Shown: piece by piece, positions 1 to 10,975 of the stretch | Layout: each line of letters starts with the position of its first letter | Numbering within the stretch: the stretch's first letter is position 1 | Source: Puffinus mauretanicus | Lineage: Eukaryota > Chordata > Aves > Procellariiformes > Procellariidae | Reading direction: 5' to 3' | NCBI GenBank assembly: GCA_023333565.1 | Contig: JAJKFH010002646.1 | Span: 124,001-188,000, forward strand | DNA: 64,000 nt | Translations under genes and position numbers: made by a program | Notes under the pieces: model-generated | What the model saw: the letters and a program-made list of their open reading frames with translations, nothing else | What the model was told of the DNA's origin: nothing | The model's database searches: none

Positions 1-210
1 AAAACCCCACGACAGGCACTGCGGCTACTTCAACCCCCACGACAAACCCTGTGGCTGCTCAAACCCCGGCAACAGTCACCGTAGCTTCTCCAACCCCTGC
101 GACAGGCACTGCAGCCACTCAAATTCCGGCAACAGACACTACAGTTACTCCAATCCCCGTGACAAGCACTGCAGCTACCCAAACCCCAGCAACAGGCACT
201 ACAGCTGAAC
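1..210 (+). repeat. 30-bp tandem repeat encoding a Thr/Pro/Ala-rich decapeptide in gag (at least 7 units)
   Basis: Seven consecutive 30-bp units fill positions 1-210, each close to ACNCCNRCRACAGGCACT plus about 12 further bases. Each codes for about ten residues of the type TPATGTAATQ. The array is in frame with the following gag sequence and continues past the window edge. The matching arrays in arm B and in provirus C have only about five units, so the copy number varies between elements. Confidence 0.85.
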
Positions 211-1852
211 CAGAAGACCAACCCTTGCTGGTATCCATTGCCCCTGTACAGAATAGGAAATCTTGGAAGCGGAGGTCAGATCGTTTAGAAAGGGATGATG
301 GAAAAGCAGGGCCATCACGAGGAGAGAAGGAGGAAGAGGAAGAACTCATAAATGAGACGGAAACCTCCCGATCCCTATCCCTGAGTGAGTTGCGAGATAT
401 GCGGAAAGATTTCAGCTGTCGTCCAGGCGAGCATATTGTTACCTGGCTACTCCGATGCTGGGATAATGGGGCCAGTAGCCTGGAATTAGAGGGGAAGGAA
501 GCCAAACAGCTGGGATCCCTTGTAGGGAAGGGGCCATTGACAAAGCAATTGTAAAAGGGACATAGGTCCTCAGCCTCTGGAGGCGACTGCTGTCAGGCAT
601 GAAGGAAAGGTATCCCTTCAAGGAAGATGTTATATATTGCCCGGGCAAATGGACCGCTATGGAGAGAAGTATCCAGTACCTGAGAGAACTAGGCATGCTG
701 GAGGTAGTTTATAGTGACCTGGACGATGACCAAACGCCCAAAGACCCAGATGAAGTCCAGTGCATGCGACCCATGTGGCGGAAATTAGTAAGGAGCGCAC
801 CAGCGTCATATGCCAGTTCGTTGGCAGTACTGTGCTGGAAAGAGGAAGAAGCACCAACGGTGGATGACGTGGTTAGCAGACTCTGAGAATATGAAGAAAC
901 TGTCTCCTTCTCCCTTGTCTCGGCTGTGGAGAAATTGTCCCGGGAGGTCCAGCAACTCAAAGACGATAGGTCCTATCCTCCACCTGTATGGACCAGTATC
1001 TCAGCCTTTAAGAGTCAGCGTTCTTCTGCTCAAGAGAGAGGATATAGAAAGTACACACCACGGGGCACTCTGTGGTTTTATTTGCGTGACCATGGAGAGG
1101 ACATGAGGCAGTGGGATGGAAAACCTACCTTCATCCTAGAGGCACCTGTACGTGAGTTGCAAGGTGTAACCCCAGCCAGCAAAAATAAACGCCACGCAGC
1201 CGCTCGATCACCCCCCCGTCCCGGTGGGATGGGGGAGAGAATCGGGAGGGCACAAGTAGGAAAAGCTCCCGGGTTGAGATAAAAACAGTTTAATAATTGA
1301 AATAAAACTAAATAGAACAGTAAAATAATAATGAGAACAACAACAATAACAGAATACACAAAACAGGCAATGCATGACACAACCGCTCACCGACCGCCGA
1401 CCGCGTGTCACGAACGGGGGCGAGCCCCCCCCCACACCTGGTTTTTATACTGAGCATGATGTCACATGGTATAGAATACCCCATTGGCCAGCTGGGTCCA
1501 CCACCCCGGCTGTGCTCCCCCCTCCCAGTGCAAGCATCACCCAGCAACAGCCAAAACATCAATGGGGCATCAATGGGCCATCAACGCTCCTTTCACGCCG
1601 AACCCAAAACACAGCACACCCCCCAAGCTACTGGGAAGAAAGTTAACCCTGTCCCAGCTGGAACCAGGACACAAGGAAAAACAATGACACAAGGGGGTTC
1701 TCCCAGGAAAAACCTGCCTCACGACAGTCCAGTTTCCAGTGAACAGTTCCCCAGACAGAGTAGAAGGGCTGATCTTACTTTGGATTGTAACGAAGGAATT
1801 CTTAACTCACGTTTGCAAGAAGTGAGAGATGGATACTATGACCACAACTAGA
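3..1852 (+). pseudogene. gag: gag pseudogene, arm A (interrupted by a solo LTR)
   Basis: The Gag-like reading frame is open from position 3 through the Thr/Pro repeat into an acidic and then a basic region. A one-base deletion near 506-512, seen by comparison with arm B, then shifts it into a stop at 552-554. The same protein resumes at 599-886 in another frame, meets a TGA at 884-886 that arm B shares, and continues in the next frame to the LTR insertion at 1165. Past the LTR it goes on from 1677 to about 1850. Gag would form the virion core. I see no CCHC zinc knuckle in any of these frames, which is unusual for an orthoretroviral Gag. The assignment rests on position (leader-gag-protease) and on equivalence between three copies, not on a diagnostic Gag motif. 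Confidence 0.75.
1165..1671 (-). mobile_element. Solo LTR inserted in gag of arm A, with 5-bp target duplication CAAGG
   Basis: A 507-bp block begins TGTAACCCC and ends CCAGGACA on the + strand. It is flanked by CAAGG on both sides (1160-1164 and 1672-1676). Arm B carries the uninterrupted target with a single CAAGG, which proves the insertion. Read on the minus strand it is an LTR of the same general family as the provirus LTRs: TGATGTCA-type CRE half (1457-1464), TATAAAAA box (1442-1449), ATTAAA-type signal and a GT-rich end. It differs noticeably from the LTR of arm B, so it came from another subfamily and arrived after arm A was in place. The internal region was presumably lost by LTR-LTR recombination. 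Confidence 0.93.
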
Positions 1853-1862
1853 GGGGCCCTGC

Positions 1863-2278
1863 CTCCGGCCAGGTGAGGAAAGGGACAACCGGGTTTACTG
1901 GACTGTGTGGATTCGATGGCCTGGCACATCAGAGCCACAGGAGTATAAGGCTCCAGTAGACACCGGTGCACAGTGTACCTTAATGCCATCAAACTATAGA
2001 GGGGCAGAACCCATTTGTATTTCTGGAGTGACAGGGGGATCCCAAAAGTTAACTGTATTGGAGGCCGAAGTGAGCCTAACCGGGAATGAGTGGCAGAAGC
2101 ACCCCATTGAGACTGGCCCAGGGGCTCCGTGCATCCTTGGCGTAGACTACCTCAGGAGAGGGTATTTTAAGGACCCAAAAGGGTACCGGTGGGCTTTTGG
2201 TATAGCTGCCCTGGAGACGGAGGAAACTAAACAGCTGTCCACCTTGCCTGGTCTCTCGAAGGACCCTTCTGTGTGGGG
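1863..2278 (+). pseudogene. pro: Retroviral aspartic protease, arm A (frameshifted)
   Basis: An aspartic protease frame is visible, with the catalytic triad DTG at 1959-1967 followed by Ala (DTGAQC). A flap-like Ile/Gly region follows, and a CILGVDYL segment marks the C-terminal part, as in retropepsins. Such proteases work as homodimers and cut Gag and Gag-Pol. The frame is open from about 1863 to 2285. Near 2271 one base is missing relative to arm B (TCTGTGTGG against TCTGTCGTGG), which breaks the link to RT. Arm B has the same protein almost unchanged, with one clear residue difference (Arg against Trp before AFG). Confidence 0.85.
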
Positions 2279-2282
2279 TTCC

Positions 2283-2681
2283 TGAGGGTTGAACAGCAGG
2301 TACCAATCGCTACCACAACAGTGCACTGGCGACAACATTGCACCAACTGAGATTCCCTCATCCCCATCCATGAGCTGATTCGTCGACTGGAGAGCCAAGG
2401 AGAGATCAGCAAGACTCGCCCACGCTTTAACAGTCCCATATGGCCAGTGCGAAAGTCCAATGGAGAGTGGAGACTAACAGTAGAATGCTGTGGCCTGAAC
2501 GAAGTCACGCCGCCACTGAGTGCTGCTGTGCCGTACATGCTAAAACTCCAATACGAACTGGAATCAAAGGCAGCCAAGTGCTACGCCGCAATTGACATCG
2601 CTAATGCGTTCTTCTCAATCCCTTTGGCGGCAGAGTGCAGGCCACAGTTTGCTTTCACTTGGAGGGGCATCCAGTACACCT
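2283..2681 (+). pseudogene. pol: Reverse transcriptase, 5' part only, arm A
   Basis: This is the amino-terminal half of RT: a KSNGEWRLTV segment, then AAIDIANAFFSIPL, which carries the first catalytic aspartate (motif A). It stops after QFAFTWRGIQYT, before the YIDD box. An in-frame TGA at 2348-2350 is shared with arm B but is absent from provirus C, so the two arms descend from one already damaged copy, or one converted the other. The frame after 2681 is read-through into inverted sequence and has no meaning. Confidence 0.9.
2678..2681. other. Inversion junction between arms A and B (ACCT microhomology)
   Basis: Left of this point the + strand follows RT up to CAGTACACCT. Right of it the + strand is the complement of the RNase H region that in provirus C lies around 30155-30180 (complement of GGGGAGACT followed by C/TGAGGT). 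The four bases ACCT fit both sides. The spacer between the two arms (2682-3290, about 610 bp) is present only in arm B. Confidence 0.85.
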
Positions 2682-3621
2682 CAAGTCTCCCCTGCTGCTT
2701 TCTGCCAGAGGCTCCAGGTAGGGCCATTCTCCCCGGCTGCGGTGTAGAGCACATTCTTTACATCTTGTCTGCCCGGACTGGCCCAAGGGCTACTGCATGA
2801 ACTATCTCCTGTTTAATTTGTTCAAAGGCTTGTCGTTGCTCAGGGCCCCATTTGAAATCGTTCTTCTTCCGGGTCACTTGGTAGAGAGGGCTTACAATCA
2901 GGCTGTAATCTGGAATATGCATTCTCCAAAAGCCCACAACGCCTAAGAAAGCTTGTGTTTCCTTTTTGCTAATTGGTGGGGCCATGGCTGTTATTTTGTT
3001 GATCACCTCCATTGGCATCTGACGACGACCATCTTGCCATTTTATTCCTGAAAACTGGATCTCCTGTGCAGGTCGCTTGACCTTATTTTATTTTATGGCA
3101 AAACGGGCCTTCAGAAGGATTTGAATTATTTTCTTCCCTTTCTCAAAAACTTCTTCTGCTGTGTTGCCCCATACAATGATGTCATCAATGTATTGCAGGT
3201 GTTCCGGAGCCTCTCCCTGTTACAGTGAGGTGTGGATCAGGCCATGGCAAATGGCAGGGCTGTGTTTCCACCCCTGGAGCAGTCAGCTCCAGGTGTACTG
3301 GATGCCCCTCCAAGTGAAAGCAAACTGTGGCCTGCACTCTGCCGCCAAAGGGATTGAGAAGAACGCATTAGCAATGTCAATTGCGGTGTAGCACTTGGCT
3401 GCCTTTGATTCCAGTTCGTATTGGAGTTTTAGCATGTACAGCACAGCAGCACTCAGTGGCGGCGTGACTTCGTTCAGGCCACAGCAGTCTACTGTTAGTC
3501 TCCACTCTCCATTGGACTTTCGCACTGGCCATATGGGACTGTTAAAGCGTGGGCGAGTCTTGCTGATCTCTCCTTGGCTCTCCAGTCGACGAATCAGCTC
3601 ATGGATGGGGATGAGGGAATC
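2682..3621 (-). pseudogene. pol: pol pseudogene: RT and connection region, arm B
   Basis: On the minus strand the motif A segment (IDIANAFFSIPL) lies near 3350-3390 and the catalytic YIDD box at 3181-3192. Thumb/connection sequence follows, including FLGVVGFWRMHIPDYS near 2900-2950. The frame is broken: an in-frame TGA lies upstream at 3622-3624, a stop sits in the AAAATAAAA run near 3090, and further shifts are visible around 3200-3300. RT would copy genomic RNA into DNA. This copy cannot do so. Confidence 0.9.
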
Positions 3622-4101
3622 TCAGTTGGTGCAATGTTGTCGCCAGTGCACTGTTGTGGTAGCGATTGGTACCTGCTGTTCTTCAACCCTCAGGAACCCC
3701 ACGACAGAAGGGTCCTTCGAGAGACCAGGCAAGGTGGACAGCTGTTTAGTTTCCTCCGTCTCCAGGGCAGCTATACCAAAAGCCCACCAGTACCCTTTTG
3801 GGTCCTTAAAATATCCTCTCCTGAGGTAGTCTACGCCAAGGATGCACGGAGCCCCTGGGCCAGTCTCAATGGGGTGCTTCTGCCACTCATTCCCGGTTAG
3901 GCTCACTTCGGCCTCCAATACAGTTAACTTTTGGGATCCCCCTGTCACTCCAGAAATACAAATGGGTTCTGCCCCTCTATAGTTTGATGGCATTAAGGTA
4001 CACTGTGCACCGGTGTCTACTGGAGCCTTATACTCCTGTGGCTCTGATGTGCCAGGCCATCGAATCCACACAGTCCAGTAAACCCGGTTGTCCCTTTCCT
4101 C
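3622..4101 (-). pseudogene. pro: Retroviral aspartic protease plus pol linker, arm B (open frame)
   Basis: An uninterrupted frame of about 150 codons carries the protease DTGA active site (minus strand, codons at 4009-4017) and the CILGVDYL segment, then runs on into the protease-RT linker until a TGA at 3622-3624. This is the least damaged protease in the window. Provirus C has lost the gene altogether. The fused frame suggests protease and RT were translated together, with gag in a different frame. The true start is unclear because protease is normally reached by frameshifting or read-through. Confidence 0.85.
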
Positions 4102-4124
4102 ACCTGGCCGGAGGCAGGGCCCCC

Positions 4125-5480
4125 CTAGTTCTGGTCATAGTATCCATCTCTCACTTCTTGCAAACGTGAGTTAAGAATTCCTTCATTACAATCCAAAGTA
4201 AGATCAGCCCTTCTACTCTGTCTGGGGAACTGTTCACTGGAAACTGGACCGTTGTGAGACAGGTTTCTCCTGACAACTGGAGCAGCATTTTTCTTGGGAG
4301 AACCCCCTTGTGTCATTGTTTTTCCTTGCAACTCACGTACAGGTGCCTCTAGGATGAAGGTAGGTTTTCCATCCCTCTGCCTCATGTCCTCTCCATGGTC
4401 ACGCAGGTAAAACCACAGGGTGCCCCGTGGTGTGTACTTTCTATATCCTCTCTCTTGAGGAGAAAAATGCTGACTGCTAATGCCGAGATACTGGTCCATA
4501 CAGGTGGAGGATAGGACCTATCATCTTTGAGTTGCTGGACCACCCGGGACAATTTCTCCACAGCTGAGACAAGGGATGAGGAGACAGTTTCTTCATATTC
4601 TCAGAGTCTGCTAACCACGTCATCCACCGTTGGTGCTTCTTCCTGTTTCCAGCACAGTACTGCCAATGAACTGGTATACGATGCTGGTGCGCTCCATACC
4701 AACTTTCACCACATGGGTCACATGCACTGGACTTCATCTGGGTCTTTGGGCGTTTGGTCGTTGTCCAGGTCACTGTAAAGCATCCCCAGCATGCCTAATT
4801 CTCTCAGGTACTGGATACCTCTCTCCATAGCGGTCCATTTGCCCGGGCAATATATAACATCTTCCTTGAAGGGATACCTTTCCTTCACGCCTGACAGCAG
4901 TCGCCTCCAGAGGCTGAGGACCTGTGTCCCTTTTACAATTGCTTTGTCAATGCCTCCTTCCCTAGCAAGGGATCCCAGCTGTTTGGCTTCCTTCCCCTCT
5001 AATTCCAGGCTACTGGCCCCATTATCCCAGCATCGGGGCAGCCAGGTAACAATATGCTTGCCTGGACGACGGCTGAAACCTCTCCGCATATCTCGCAACT
5101 CACTCAGGGATAGGGATCGGGAGGTTTCCGTCTCATTTATGAGTTCTTCCTCCTCCTCCTGCCCTCCTCGTGATGGCCCTGCTTTTCCATCATCCCTTTC
5201 TAAATGACCTGACTTCCACTTCAAAGATTTCTTCTTCTGTACAGGGGCAACGGATACCAGCAAGGGTTGGTCTTCTGGTTCAGCTGTAGTGCCTGTTGCT
5301 GGGGTTTGGGTAGCTGCAGTGCTTGTCACGGGGATTGGAGTAACTGTAGTGAGTGTTGCTGGGGTTTGAGTAGCCACAGTGCCTGTTGTGGGGGTTGGAG
5401 CAGCCACCGTGTCTGTTGCCAGGGTTGATCTCCCACTGCCCACTGCCCCCAGGACCCTCTGCTCCTACCACCCCGATGAG
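4125..5480 (-). pseudogene. gag: gag pseudogene, arm B
   Basis: On the minus strand a 241-codon frame (5443 down to 4718) carries the Thr/Pro repeat, an acidic Glu run (QEEEEELINE), a basic stretch and a Trp-rich region (HIVTWL, SLWRRLL). It ends at TGA 4718-4720, where provirus C has CGA. The protein then continues in other frames (4773-4477 and 4499-4125). No ATG opens the frame, as in provirus C: the first codon of the open stretch is GTG, and the ATG that C has at 28209 is ACG here. No zinc knuckle is visible. Confidence 0.75.
5280..5427 (-). repeat. 30-bp tandem repeat in gag, arm B (about 5 units)
   Basis: This is the counterpart of the arrays at 1-210 and 28270-28418. About five 30-bp units encode TPATGTVATQ-type decapeptides, in frame with gag. 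Arm A has at least two more units. Confidence 0.85.
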
Positions 5481-5619
5481 GCACCGCCGTTCGCCCTCCC
5501 TCTTTTCTTGTTGCTGAGGGTTGATCTCTGGGCAGTATTCCTGAATAGTTGTTTAACCCTAAACAAGGCCTGAACCACATTCAGGTGACATAGCAATATG
5601 AACATGCTTGTTTGAACTT

Positions 5620-6036
5620 CCCAAGGATATTCAAGATTCTCAGGGAATATCGTGAAGAAGACAGAAGAAAAAGGAGTTTCTGACGATATGGAAGGGAAGA
5701 TGAACAAGTGGGAGAAAGTGTCCCATCCTGTCTCCCCCTTAAATTCATTCTCTGAGGAGAAAAAAGTGTAATTACTAATAGTTTCTAAGAGGTGGTTCCC
5801 GAGGTACAGAGATGACAGCAGTGCCGAGTACAGTTACCAGATTAGACTTAAGACCAATGGTTTTATCACCTCATAAAACAGCAGCAAAATGATAATCTTG
5901 GTCCAGTTCCAAATAACGATAAACAGCACAAAAGTGAACATATACTGCAAGCAAGGTATTACATGACCCAACATTGAAAGCCAACCGCAAAACTTTGAGA
6001 GCCATTAAATCAACATTGTGACCAATGAATATAATG
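5620..6036 (-). pseudogene. Decayed leader ORF, arm B (hydrophobic protein relic)
   Basis: Between the primer-binding site and gag, the minus strand matches the 146-codon leader ORF of provirus C, but with early stops and indels. The second ATG of C (its Met4) is conserved but is followed three codons later by TAA. The last part, with FPSISSETPFSS, is still well conserved in sequence. It is an inactive copy of that ORF. Confidence 0.65.
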
Positions 6037-6100
6037 AATGCTTATAACAAATTTGCCTTAACACACTTTGGTCAGGTCTATCGTTATCTCAACCCTTCGA

Positions 6101-6118
6101 GCCCCATGTTGGGCGCCA
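6101..6118 (-). other. Primer-binding site, tRNA-Lys(CUU) type
   Basis: The minus strand reads TGGCGCCCAACATGGGGC starting 9 bp inside the 5' LTR end. This is the complement of the 3' end of vertebrate tRNA-Lys(CUU) with one mismatch (A where the tRNA predicts G). Provirus C carries the same site with a further C to T change. A lysine-tRNA primer is usual in betaretrovirus-like elements, but I do not classify the family on this alone. Confidence 0.85.
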
Positions 6119-6127
6119 AAAAAGGAG

Positions 6128-6631
6128 TGTCATAGTTTAATCTGGCAGGCAGCCAAATACCACGCAGCCGCTCACTCACTCCCCCCACCCCCCCAGTGGG
6201 ACGAGGAGAGAATCGGAAGGGTAAGAGTGAGAAAAACTCGTGGGTTGAGATAAAGACAGTTTAATACAACAGAAAAGGGAAAATAATAATGATAATGATA
6301 GAATATACAAAATGAGTGATGCACAGTGCAATTGCTCACCACCTGCGCTGACCGATAACCAAGTAGCAATCGGTACTTCCTGGATCACGCCTACCATTCA
6401 TATACTGAGCATGACATCACATGGTATGGAATACCCTGTTGGCCAGCTGGGTTGGCTGTCCTGGCTGTGCTCCCTCCTCCCAGTCTAGCTTGGTAACAGA
6501 GGATAGTTGTCCTTGACAAGGTACTTAGCAACAACTGAAAACATCAGTGTGTTATCAACATTCTTCTTATACTGAATCGAAAACACAGCACTAAGAAGAA
6601 ATTTAACTCTATCCCAGCCGAAACCAGGACA
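6128..6631 (-). mobile_element. 5' LTR of arm B
   Basis: The 504-bp block starts TGTCATAG and ends CCAGGACA on the + strand and lies next to the primer-binding site, so it is the 5' LTR of the minus-strand element. Minus-strand signals are a TGATGTCA CRE-like site, a TATATGAA-type TATA box and ATTAAA-type polyadenylation context. Its target duplication cannot be tested because the partner end was lost in the inversion or lies outside the window. Confidence 0.92.
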
Positions 6632-9600
6632 CGCTTGTTGCTTCTGAAGAGGAATATGCATTTTTAGTCAGAAAGAATTTCCTTTTTCATCCAGTAGCTG
6701 ATTGGGTCAGGACATTTCTTTAAAGCAAACACATAGTAGCTTGTAGACAGGGCAGAGGGAGGAACTCAAGCCACTCTCTGCCTGTGGCAGTGCCACCATC
6801 ACTCTAGCTTTTGTGTTCAGAGGGATTTCATCCATTTTTTGGAGGCACCTCCTGCCAGAACAAGGCTCTATGTTCTGAAATCGCAGGTATGCAGGGGACA
6901 CATTCTAGATTCAAATGTACCTGTGTTCCTTGTATTTTGTGTTGACTGGCTTAAGTGGCTGGAAATGTAGGCTCCCAAGACAGTCCCCAGATAGAGTTCA
7001 GTGCCTTACTTACTCTGAATTGATCTACCAAGACCCCTGTATAAGCTCAGTATACAAAGAACTGCTAAACCAATATGAGAACTTAGGTCAGGCTGCCTGC
7101 CTGGGCCAGGTACTCATTTTTTGGCATTGCAAAACCTCAGATATTTAATTCATCTGGCCTCTGACTCCTCTAGCCATAAAATCTAGGGATGTTTCCATGT
7201 TTCTTGCTTCAGTTAAATAATTTACTGGTGGAAAAAACTAGTGATGGGTACATTTTAAAAGGTTCAGAGGTCTGGTTTAGTTCCACAAAACTATCAAAAC
7301 TGTGCGTCTTCCTTTGTCTAGTGAACCTGTGCATGGTGAATAAGTATTTGGGAAGGTGATATCTGAAGGGGAAAGGTTAGATTTGTTCTTTTTTTGCTTC
7401 TTTATGATGAAAAACAGAAAAACCAGGAATTTTCTTTCCTTCTGTTTGACCTTTAAATTAGAAAATTATGTCTTTTATAATTAGGCAACTAGCCAACCAG
7501 TGAAGTAACAACATCATAACAGCAAGAAAGTAAAATTTGAAATGCAAAGTGAAAAAGTTCCAGTCAGGAAGCTAAAATGCAGAATTTTTTGTTTGTTTGT
7601 TTGTTTGTTTTCATGTGCGCTTAAATGAATTTTCAAGATAAAAAACTTCAGGAAAAGATTTAGTACTCCAACTATTCATTCAAACAGGTAAAACTTTAAA
7701 TTTGCTATTCTTAAGCTCCTAAAAACTTCTAAGAAGAGAAGGGAATAGCAGAGCTGATTGGCACTCCTGATATATTTTAAGGATTAAAAGCTAAAAAAAT
7801 ATAATATTTTCTTTAAAATATCAAGTTTTCCAAATGCGATATAAAGAACTTTTAAAGGTAAAGGACCTATTTATAGCTATAAACTTTTGTAAGCCAAGTT
7901 TCATATTCCTTGTCTGCAAAATCAGATTGGAAAAACTTCCTTCAACAGATTGTCATAGGACAGACTGCAGTAATCAGACTGGTGAGACAAGTACATTAAC
8001 CAACAACCTGGTTATACCTGACTGTCCCTTTTTATCCCCTCCACCCCCGTTCTTTTTCCCATGCTTGTTTTTTCCCCATCCCCACCTTCGTCTTTTCCTA
8101 CATATAGAAGCCACCCCACAGTACAAGTGTACCTGAATTTGGTATTTCTGTTATGTTTACCTAGCTAATCTTCTCCTTTTGTGGTATTGCTGATAGGTAA
8201 TTCTGGTCTTATCAGATCCCCCTCTCCAAAATGTCCCTAATATTCCATTTAATTATCTGGGAAATTTTGCCATCCCTCATAACTCCCCTGAACCATCTGT
8301 GAAATTGGCCATACCTCACAGCACTATCTGCAACTTCTGTGAGCTTCTCACCCTGTTACACCCACCAGTTTCTTATCACAAATCCAGTAGTTTCCCATGG
8401 TCTTTTCACTTCTCTGAACCTCAGCCCAGGGCCTAGTCATCCCTCTGTGTACCTGAACAGTTTTCACAAAAGGGAAATAAAATACTGATTCTGACCTTTT
8501 CTGAAATACAACCCAAATCCCATTCTGCACAAATGTCTATACAAAGCGTCTAAGTGTTTTTCTTCCTGTACAGTATTGGCATCCTCAATGGTGACAGAAA
8601 CTATTAACTGAAGAGGGGGGACCTTCATGTCCTGTACCCTCAACTGAACAGGAAGGGGTCGTTAGTTACACCTGTACACACAGAATAATCTGCAACCAAA
8701 TCAAAACAATAAATGTCTTGGTATAACTTCTGTGAAATTCAAAAGCGCAAATCAGAAGCCCTAATCAGAAACCCTAAACAAGTACTTTGCTTAAGCATAG
8801 GTATTACAGTGCTATTTGATACCTAGATTATCTAAGATAGCATCAGGTATCTTAAGATATCCACAATGTCTGCATGGATCTAAAAGATGCAACAGATGAG
8901 CTGAGGAGCGATGATGCCCTTTGTCCAGCAGATACAAACCAGGAAGGAAAGCCAGAACATCTCAAATGATAATATGTGTAGCCAACTGAATCAAGACCTA
9001 ATTATGCAGTGACTATACTGGTGGAGTTTAGACACTCCACTAACATGAAGGGGGGCTGAAACCTCATCCCTAGCAGCTGACGGCTGAATTGCCCATTGAC
9101 TGTATTTGTATGATACAGTCTCTACTGATCATAAAATAGTACAAATGTGGACATCTCCATCTGGAGTTTTCCTCTTAAATTGAATTTCACCCTTTGCAAC
9201 ATTATCGGAAGTTCTCTAGCACACTTACCACCTTGGGCTCTTTCTCTGAAAATACTGAGGGAGTGAACAAAACCAGAGTCCTGGAAGGCTCCATATACCA
9301 TATAGGTACAAAAGATCATGAGCAGATTCAGTTCTTAATCACACTGTATTTATATGAATCTCAGTACTAGAAGTCAAACTTCCATCAACCCATCTCAACC
9401 TTCACTGTTCAGCTGCACATATAGAGGGTAATTTTTTTCATTTACCTTTCTCTAACCTCTCTCTCTTGAGATCAGTTTTCTCATCATCTACTTTTTCAAA
9501 TCTTAAAAGTACAAGAACTCCCTGACCAAAACCTCCTTTCCTCACGGGGCCCACAAACTACCTTTAGAGTAGTAACTTAAACGTTCCTGGTTATGTCCCC

Positions 9601-10975
9601 AGATACTGAGTGCAGCTGGTAAAAAGCAGCCTGTGTCTATGTCAACAAAATGTTTTAGCCTCCAGAAGAATGTGGCTGCATGTAAAATGCATTGGAAATG
9701 GTTTATAGAGTATTCTAGCTCTCAAATTATGTCCAGGAATCATTTTGGAGAGTTCTAGTTTTCACATACTGAAAACATCAGACCTCCTTAGCAGTTTAGC
9801 AGCAGAGATGATTGAGTTTCAGCGCCCAGGAGTATTTCAGGCAGCGTTTAATCTACAAGTAGAACCACAGCCATATGGTTTCCAACAAGAAGTAGTGCTT
9901 CATCATTCAGTATCATTAAACTAACATGTAAATCTGCTTATGCTGACCAGGAAAACGTGGAGCTTGCTACCCTCATGTTTCAGAATAGTCTCTGGAAAAG
10001 TAGGATGATCTTCAGCACCTGTACATGACTCGATAGACCTAAAAAGGCAGTATAAATATAGCACAGGAAGAAGACAAAAGGGAATGGGTCATTTTTAATA
10101 CATATGATTAAAAAAAAAAAAAAAGAGTGCTTTGAAACTAATCTCCTGAAATGACCAAGAAAGCTGCTGAAGATATTTTTCCCCTTCCTTGCTTAACTGA
10201 TCTTAGTATTTCAGTGAGTTCGTTAGAGGAATACAAAAATGCTTTGAGCTCTAAAAATTCACTGGCAATTTGTTTAGCTTTAATGCACGCATTTGAAATA
10301 ACATATCTGAAAGTGGAAGGTGAGCTTTCTATTTTTCAAAGGAAGAGCATGGCATATGTAACTACACATAGTCAAAGGCTGTACTTAATCTAAGCAGTTA
10401 CATACCTGTCACCAGTTTGTCTGTCATATAATCCACTTCAAATAAACAGTACAATTTAGGTGGATATCAGCATCATAAATTTGCTAATCAAAAGCCCCCT
10501 GCTAATGTGGTATTGGCTTCTAGTACCTAATAGAGCTTATTTTACTTTAAGCATGTGCTACATCTGAACAATAACTTAGCTTCTCAGATCACCTTGGGTC
10601 CCTGGTTGTCTGAAGTACATGTGTTTTCATTTACAAAAAGACGACTTTTGGAATGAATGAATTAGTTCCCTATACAATGAAAATATTTATAGTCCTGGTG
10701 CAGTTAACCGCTTGCAACAGAAGTATGGACATAATCCTGACAACTTTATCTCTCTCTGCTCTAGTCTTTCAACATAGAGGATGCAACATACAACTCTTTT
10801 TATGCTACAGAAATACTGTTCTTGTGTACAGTAGTCTACTCCCATATTGATCAGGAAACCCTCTACACAGAATAGTAATTACATTTTGGGGAACAGCACA
10901 TATACTCTAGATGAAATCTGGATCAAGTGCAGACTTCCTTATAAAGTGCTAGACACTAGCCACATTTTAACATAT
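6632..10975. other. AT-rich non-coding interval
   Basis: No gene or recognisable transposon is seen. It holds a short (GTTT)n microsatellite (7585-7611), an A-run near 10110-10124 and small random ORFs, the longest 100 and 80 codons at 7834-8136 and 10151-10393, without recognisable domains. It is probably intergenic or deep intronic. Confidence 0.6.
7585..7611. repeat. (GTTT)n microsatellite
   Basis: About five GTTT units follow a T-run. The array is short and uninterrupted. Confidence 0.85.

Larger units (their letters stand above)
1..2681 (+). mobile_element. Partial ERV provirus, arm A of an inverted pair (gag-protease-RT, no LTR in window)
   Basis: This stretch reads gag, protease and the first part of reverse transcriptase in the + direction and runs off the left edge, so its own 5' LTR is not seen. 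It matches, in reverse complement, the block at about 3291-5480 (arm B) and also provirus C at 28270-29570. It stops abruptly inside RT at 2678-2681, where the sequence switches to the complementary strand of the same family. Protease and RT parts differ from arm B by only a few bases per several hundred. The gag part differs more, roughly one base in ten over a 60-bp sample near 661-720. A solo LTR interrupts gag. All frames are broken, so this is a dead copy. Confidence 0.9.
2682..6631 (-). mobile_element. Partial ERV provirus, arm B (5' LTR to RNase H)
   Basis: Read on the minus strand from 6631 the order is 5' LTR, primer-binding site, leader, gag, protease, RT and the start of the RNase H/connection region, then the inversion junction. 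Integrase and the 3' LTR are missing from this side. Several in-frame stops and frameshifts make it non-coding. Arm A shares derived defects with it, namely the TGA before RT and the TGA late in gag. Confidence 0.92.

Noticed and set aside
1..210. Regular 30-bp repeats resembling a CRISPR array
   Set aside because: There are no spacers. Units are directly adjacent, in frame with gag, and recur in two other copies.
9122..9319. 65-codon minus-strand ORF
   Set aside because: No recognisable similarity and no supporting context.
10151..10393. 80-codon ORF as a small gene
   Set aside because: No domain or coding-type composition is visible, and ORFs of this length are expected by chance in this much sequence.
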